This document shows, piece by piece, positions 59,728 to 64,000 of a DNA stretch of 64,000 nucleotides. Position 1 is the first letter of the stretch. Every line of letters starts with the position of its first letter. Below the pieces are notes generated by a model that worked only from the letters and a program-made list of their open reading frames with translations, did not search any database and was not told the origin of the DNA. The translations under genes were made by a program, and so were the position numbers. The DNA is from Nocardia arthritidis (GTDB lineage: Bacteria; Actinomycetota; Actinomycetes; Mycobacteriales; Mycobacteriaceae): positions 6,820,001 through 6,884,000 of the forward strand of contig NZ_CP046172.1 of assembly GCF_011801145.1 (NCBI RefSeq), given 5' to 3'.

Positions 59728-60438
59728 ATGCGAGCGCGCACCCCTGAAATTACCGACGACAATGGTTCTTTCGCAGCCGACCAGCCTGGTTCGAAGCAGA
59801 CGGTGGGTGTACTGCTGACCGATAACAAGAAACATGCCGATGTTTTCCGAACCAACGAGCTGTCAAAGCTGATCGACAGCTCCTACATTCGGCAGACCGA
59901 GGTTCGCGAACGGGTACTCGACGGCCTTCAAATCTGGTCGGACGTATTCCAGGATCTGCTTCATCTGCGGGTAGCCCGAACTCGCGACCCGCGGCACAAG
60001 ACGGTTGCTCTGGAACATCTCGATGAAGAGCTCGGTCATAACGCCAACCTCCGCAAGCAACGCGGCGCCGACGAAAAACCGATATCCGATGAGCAGCTCA
60101 CTTCAGCAATGGCATGGTTCGATTTCCAGATGCTCCATGGTAGCGATGTGACAAAGTCGATGCTCATGCACATCGTGCTGGAGACCGCCGGTGAGATCTT
60201 CCATCAGAATGCGGCTCCGGCCTTCGCCGATATGCCGCACTTCCGTGAGCATGGCGAACACGATGCCGATCACGTCGAAATGGGTATCGAACTGCTTACC
60301 GACGCCTCGCCGCTGGAATTGGAGGATCTGCGGGCCACGATGACTGAGGGCTGGCGACGAATCACGATAATCTTCGACCGGATAGCGGCCATCGCGGCAG
60401 CCGAAGCGCATACCGCGGATCGGCCGACTGCTCGGTGA
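59728..60438 (+). CDS. Heme-oxygenase-like diiron (HDO/TenA-type) candidate enzyme
   Basis: 236 aa from ATG 59728 (AGGAG 8 nt upstream); ATG 59701 is an alternative. All-helical sequence. Potential iron ligands: Glu101-x2-His104 (DEELGHNANL), Glu152/Glu156 (VLETAGEIFHQ), and His175-x3-Asp179-x2-His182 (EHGEHDADHVEMG). The last motif has the spacing of CADD-type enzymes, and E-x2-H recalls UndA. Such proteins catalyse oxygen-dependent reactions, for instance decarboxylation or N-oxygenation. The substrate is unknown. No signal peptide. It is alone behind promoter-like block C. Confidence 0.65.
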   Translation: MRARTPEITDDNGSFAADQPGSKQTVGVLLTDNKKHADVFRTNELSKLIDSSYIRQTEVRERVLDGLQIWSDVFQDLLHLRVARTRDPRHKTVALEHLDEELGHNANLRKQRGADEKPISDEQLTSAMAWFDFQMLHGSDVTKSMLMHIVLETAGEIFHQNAAPAFADMPHFREHGEHDADHVEMGIELLTDASPLELEDLRATMTEGWRRITIIFDRIAAIAAAEAHTADRPTAR

Positions 60439-60583
60439 TACCAGTACGCGGGTCACTCCAGTGAATCCGGCGGGAGTGACCTGCTTTCCAAATCTTGACT
60501 GGCCACGTGCGGGGTCGAACGCCGGGGGCCGTCCGCCACGGCGGCCTCGAGCCCGGCGATCAGCATCCGAACCGCGCGACCAC

Positions 60584-62131
60584 TTATTTCGCGATATCGC
60601 CGAGTACGCGATCCATAACGCGCTCGGCGAGCCCCGCGATGGTGAGTGAGGGATTCGCGCCCGCGCAATTTCCTGGAATCAACGAGCCGTCGACCACGTA
60701 GAGATTCCGGTAGCCGATCACCCGCCCGTCGAGATCGGTCGCCGCGCCGATCGGCACCCCACCCAGCGGATGAACTGTGAACGAGAGCCCGGGCACGAAG
60801 GGAAACCCATTGGGAGACAACAGTTTCGATGATCCGCCGTGGCGTTCGATAATACGCTCGTGTATCCGGTTGGCGGCCCGCAGCGAATCCCGCCAACTAT
60901 CCGCGGGCAGCGTGAGCATCGGCTCGTCTCCGCGCCAGGTCCAGGACGTGCGATGTTCCCAGTCGGCGGTGGTCGTCAATTGCGCGAGCAGCGGCGCCGC
61001 GCCGACCGGCCCGGGAATGCTCATGGTTTCCACCCGTACCGGCAGATAGTTCGGATCGTCATCGACGAACGCCGAGGTGATGATCGCCGATGCCGGCCTG
61101 CCCGGGAGTTTCGCATCCACGGTCCGGCAGGTCACCTGATCGCCGTTATCGCCGACCAGCGTGCCGACATGCTCGTTGAGATCGGGCAGCCCGCCGCGTT
61201 TGCGGGATCGCAGCAGCAGCCGGGCGGTTCCGAGCGTTCCCGCTCCCAGGAACAGATGGTCGCAGGTATAGGTTTCCGAGCGGTCGGCGCCGTCGAGCAC
61301 CGCGACGTCGACGGTGAATTTCCCGTTCTCGTAGGCGATGTGCCGCACATCGCGCAGCTCGAGCAGATTCCATTTCGGTGATTGCGCGGCCCAGCGCAGA
61401 TAGTTGCCGGTCACCGAATTCTTGACGCCGTCGCGCTGCCACGAGCACGACGGACCGGACTCGGTCGGCGCGCCGCCGGTCCGATCGACGACGGCACGGA
61501 ATTTGTCCCAGTTGTAGGTGGACAGCACCGGCTCGGTAGGCATACCCGCCGCGGCCAGCTGTTCGTCGGCGAGGCGGACGTGCGCGAAGGCGGCGCCGGC
61601 GCGCACATCGTCCGGTACAGGCCGCGCGCCCAACCGTTCCACGACCCGCGGCCAGTAGACCGATGCCAACTCGTCGTAGCCGAGGCCGGTCGGGAAGACC
61701 TTGTCGAAATAACGCCGCGCCGGCGGCACCGTGGCACCGGCGTACAGCGTGGATCCGCCGCCGACACAGGCCGCGACACCGATGCCGACCGACTCGGCCA
61801 CATACGGTTCGCCCAGCCCGGTGACCTTGGCCGGATTCGGATCCCACAGCCAGCGCGGATCCCGGTAATCCAGGGCGGAGTCGAAAACCATCGCCTCATC
61901 GCTCTGGCAGTAGGCACGGCCGCGCTCGAGGGTGAGCACATCAACACCCGCCGCGGCCAACCGGTAAGCCGCGATCGCCCCACCGAATCCGCTGCCGATG
62001 ACGATCGCCGTCCGATGGGACGGGTTATCCGCTCGTGCCCGCGTGCGTGCCAGCATCGCCGCACCCGCCGCGGCCCCGAATGTCGTCGCGCCCCGCAGCA
62101 GCGCGCGCCGGGTCAATAGCGACCTGTCCAC
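60584..62131 (-). CDS. Tat-exported GMC oxidase, cholesterol-oxidase-like
   Basis: 515 aa from GTG 62131. Tat signal LLTRRALLRGATTFGAAAGA. FAD motif TAIVIGSGFGGAIAAYRLAA; GVAACVGGGSTLYAGATVPP; and the C-terminal HPLGGVPIGAATDLDGRVIG, YRNLYVVDGSLIPGNCAGAN, PSLTIAGLAERVMD, the cholesterol oxidase class I signature. It is expected to oxidise a sterol or similar alcohol outside the membrane with FAD and O2. Third gene of an operon with two exported acetoacetate-decarboxylase-fold proteins (19-bp gap). Confidence 0.88.
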   Translation of the reverse strand: MDRSLLTRRALLRGATTFGAAAGAAMLARTRARADNPSHRTAIVIGSGFGGAIAAYRLAAAGVDVLTLERGRAYCQSDEAMVFDSALDYRDPRWLWDPNPAKVTGLGEPYVAESVGIGVAACVGGGSTLYAGATVPPARRYFDKVFPTGLGYDELASVYWPRVVERLGARPVPDDVRAGAAFAHVRLADEQLAAAGMPTEPVLSTYNWDKFRAVVDRTGGAPTESGPSCSWQRDGVKNSVTGNYLRWAAQSPKWNLLELRDVRHIAYENGKFTVDVAVLDGADRSETYTCDHLFLGAGTLGTARLLLRSRKRGGLPDLNEHVGTLVGDNGDQVTCRTVDAKLPGRPASAIITSAFVDDDPNYLPVRVETMSIPGPVGAAPLLAQLTTTADWEHRTSWTWRGDEPMLTLPADSWRDSLRAANRIHERIIERHGGSSKLLSPNGFPFVPGLSFTVHPLGGVPIGAATDLDGRVIGYRNLYVVDGSLIPGNCAGANPSLTIAGLAERVMDRVLGDIAK

Positions 62132-62150
62132 CGCCGATCATCCCTTCCTG

Positions 62151-63005
62151 TTATCGAAAATCGCCGCTGAGCAGGTCGAAATTCGCCGCGGGCACATAGG
62201 CGCCCAGGAATTTTCCGCTCGGAATCAGCTGCCGCAGTTGATCACTGCCCTTGGTCGACACCTCGACCTCGAGCAGTTCCACCGCGGGCGCATAACCGTC
62301 GATACCGACGCGGCGGCTCTGGACGACCCGGCCATCGGCCAATTGCTGTTCGATGGACAAGAATCCGGGCGCCTGCACCAGACCGGCGAGCTGGATCACC
62401 GGGATCCGCGTGCCGCGCAGTTTCGAGGTGATACTCACCTCCCAGCCCGCACCGCGCGCGGATATCGTTTTGCCGGGTGCGGGCACGCCGCCGGAGAATT
62501 CCGCGAGGGTTTTCGGCATAGCCCACCGCTCACGCGCCGACCGCATGCTGACGCCGCTGTCCACCGGGAGGAAGGGGATCGTCATATGTGCACCGCCGGT
62601 ACGGCCGTAGTTGAGTACCCCGGCGAGCTCGTTATACGGACCCAGGTCCGACTGATAATGCGCGAACCAGGAAACCTTGCCCAGCAACGTCGCGTCGTAG
62701 TCGAGTGCGGGGGTGAGTAGGTTACGGTCCTTCGGATCGGCCCCGGAGAACCAGACGACGAACCCGTCGGCACGCACCCGCCATGGCGCGGTATTCGATT
62801 CGCGCGGGGCCCGTGCGATCATGCTGTCGGTCAGCCGGGCCTCCGGAATGGACGACGGAACTGTCGTCCATTCGGTGACGACTCCGGGTTCCGCCGCGGC
62901 ATTCTGCTGGTCGAGGATGACCGGCAGCAGCATTACGCCTGCGGTGAGTGCGATATGCAATAATTTCCGACCGGTCCGCAGCGCGGCTCGACGTGACGAA
63001 ATCAT
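62151..63005 (-). CDS. Exported acetoacetate-decarboxylase-fold protein, paralogue 1
   Basis: 284 aa from ATG 63005 (GGAG 6 nt upstream); ATG 63017 or 63065 are alternatives. Signal peptide with Arg start (SSRRAALRTGRKLLHIALTA) to NAAAEP. ADC-fold motifs: SDLGPYNELAGVLNYGR, PFLPVDS, and RWAMPKTLAEFSGG, in which PK aligns with the Schiff-base Lys region of acetoacetate decarboxylase. Export is unusual for this family. It may act as a decarboxylase, aldolase or lipid-binding barrel; not known. Middle gene of the operon. Confidence 0.8.
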   Translation of the reverse strand: MISSRRAALRTGRKLLHIALTAGVMLLPVILDQQNAAAEPGVVTEWTTVPSSIPEARLTDSMIARAPRESNTAPWRVRADGFVVWFSGADPKDRNLLTPALDYDATLLGKVSWFAHYQSDLGPYNELAGVLNYGRTGGAHMTIPFLPVDSGVSMRSARERWAMPKTLAEFSGGVPAPGKTISARGAGWEVSITSKLRGTRIPVIQLAGLVQAPGFLSIEQQLADGRVVQSRRVGIDGYAPAVELLEVEVSTKGSDQLRQLIPSGKFLGAYVPAANFDLLSGDFR

Positions 63006-63061
63006 GAAATTCTCCATCAACTGATCTACTTCGGGTGCCGCGTCTGGGGATGCTGAACGCT

Positions 63062-63958
63062 TCAATTCATGCCCGGCTGATCGAACCCGAGTTTCTCGAA
63101 GGCGAAATAACCGGCGGGATAGATGCCGCTCGGCAGGAGTGCCCGTAGTTCATCGCTGCCCTCTGTTTTCACCGTGACGACGGCGAGCCGAACCGAGGCG
63201 GACATGCCACCGAGTCGCAGACTGCGTAAGGTCTTGAGCCCACAGGCCGGTGACGGCTGTTCGAAAGAGATCTGCTGCGGCATCCGAATGTACTCGACGA
63301 ATTCTGGCAGTGTCATGCTGATATTTCCGGGCAATGGTTTGGAGGATACCGAGACCGACCATCCCGGACCGCTCGCGGTGAGTGTCTCGCCGAGACGCGG
63401 GCTACCGGTGAAGTCGGCGAGCGTTTTCGGAAATCCCCAGTTGTTGCGCCCGTTCTTGGCGGTATCCGGACTGTCCACCGGTATGAACGGTGTATGCATG
63501 TAGATACCGGGTTTCGAAATACGGCCGTATTGGATCATGGTGTCGATCTCGTTGTACGGACCCACCGGCGTATACGAATATCTGGTGGTGAACCCCCATC
63601 GCATCATCGGTAGCGCGGTATCACGGATTTCCGCGGGCAGTAGGAAAGTGTCGCTGGGCCTGGGCCACATCGCCCACAGCACCAATCCGTCCGATGAGCT
63701 GAGATCCCACGGCGCCGGGATATCGGGGCCCTTTCTGATTCGCTGCTTCATCTGATCGGTGAGCCGCGCCTCCGGGATGGTCGACGAGATCGATTCCCAG
63801 GCGTCCGTCTCACACCGGCGCGGTGCCGCATCCGCCGCCGAAACGGCCGCGGTGAGCATGGATCCGACGGCGAGCACGGTGAGGAGAAATCCTCCGGTCC
63901 GGTGCGCGGCGCGTGCCCTTCGACGGCTTCTCGAACGCAATGCGTAATCCCAGATCAC
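63062..63958 (-). CDS. Exported acetoacetate-decarboxylase-fold protein, paralogue 2
   Basis: 298 aa from GTG 63958 (GAGAGGG upstream; TTG 63961 possible). Signal peptide after a basic stretch (AHRTGGFLLTVLAVGSMLTA to DAAPRRC). Aligns with paralogue 1: SSTIPEARLTDQM, GPYNEIDTMIQYGR, PFIPVDSPDTAKNGRNNWGF, PKTLADFTG, SDELRALLPSG, with the PK motif kept. The mature protein has Cys near both ends. First gene of the operon; no promoter could be defined in the 42 bases left before the window edge. Confidence 0.8.
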   Translation of the reverse strand: MIWDYALRSRSRRRARAAHRTGGFLLTVLAVGSMLTAAVSAADAAPRRCETDAWESISSTIPEARLTDQMKQRIRKGPDIPAPWDLSSSDGLVLWAMWPRPSDTFLLPAEIRDTALPMMRWGFTTRYSYTPVGPYNEIDTMIQYGRISKPGIYMHTPFIPVDSPDTAKNGRNNWGFPKTLADFTGSPRLGETLTASGPGWSVSVSSKPLPGNISMTLPEFVEYIRMPQQISFEQPSPACGLKTLRSLRLGGMSASVRLAVVTVKTEGSDELRALLPSGIYPAGYFAFEKLGFDQPGMN

Positions 63959-64000
63959 CAATGTCCCTCTCGTTCCCGGCCCTCGGATTTCGGTGGCCGC

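Noticed and set aside
1..64000. tRNA, rRNA, CRISPR arrays and riboswitch classes
   Set aside because: No cloverleaf with CCA-end pattern, no rRNA-like conserved stretch, no regularly spaced direct repeats, and no riboswitch core was noticed by eye; a covariance-model scan would be decisive.

Overview
The window looks like the chromosome of a mycolic-acid actinomycete, most likely Nocardia or a close relative. It is very GC-rich. It encodes a full-length carboxylic acid reductase, F420-type luciferase-fold enzymes, secreted lipases, a PucR regulator and many Ala/Gly-rich exported proteins. I see no rRNA, tRNA, CRISPR array, intact insertion sequence or phage module.

0-5.3 kb: exported proteins (an edge-truncated Ala/Gly/Ser-repeat protein, a small secreted protein, a snapalysin-like metalloprotease with a Trp-Asn-Gln-Pro repeat tail, a tandem-domain secreted protein), a haloalkane-dehalogenase-like protein with altered catalytic residues, and a Dps remnant. 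5.5-14 kb: a LysR gene facing a pirin/LLM-oxidoreductase pair, a membrane-anchored exported protein, a secreted lipase, then GAF protein, amidohydrolase and ThrE-type exporter. A 168-bp copy of the pirin promoter and gene start lies at 13.87-14.04 kb.

14.2-24.3 kb: nine tightly spaced plus-strand genes forming a catabolic operon (zinc alcohol dehydrogenase, AtzA/TrzN-type amidohydrolase, quinone oxidoreductase, alpha/beta hydrolase, GMC oxidoreductase, PEBP, beta-hydroxyacid dehydrogenase, resorcylate-decarboxylase-like enzyme, benzoylformate decarboxylase). Downstream on the minus strand are a secretory lipase, an aldehyde dehydrogenase with a beta-helix-like protein, and PucR. 30.5-35.1 kb is gene-poor, then holds two beta-trefoil lectin genes. 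35.3-47.8 kb holds a LysR, a FliN/SpoA-domain fusion protein, an M20 amidohydrolase, an FMN reductase, a minus-strand meta-cleavage-type operon (extradiol dioxygenase, FAH hydrolase, SDR, deacetylase-like protein, Lrp regulator), PoxB and a TetR.

47.9-51.4 kb is carboxylic acid reductase with a strong terminator and a repeat-containing upstream region. A decayed group II intron maturase follows, then secreted proteins, an M4 protease, two divergent GGDEF proteins, a Tat-exported phosphoesterase, a heme-oxygenase-like diiron candidate, and an exported operon of two acetoacetate-decarboxylase-fold proteins plus a cholesterol-oxidase-like flavoprotein.

Two sets of repeated non-coding elements cut across this layout. 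(1) A ~65-95-bp promoter-like block (TTGTGCGCGG, exactly 13 nt, a TGTG-N7-CACA palindrome, 18-19 nt, TCGGTTAG) lies before four unrelated genes at 4.5, 32.9, 52.3 and 59.7 kb. (2) A 17-bp palindrome, CAGATG-N5-CATCTG, recurs in at least seven intergenic regions; in four cases a GATAAT-like box lies at identical spacing. These suggest two local regulons and are the strongest candidates here for something undescribed.
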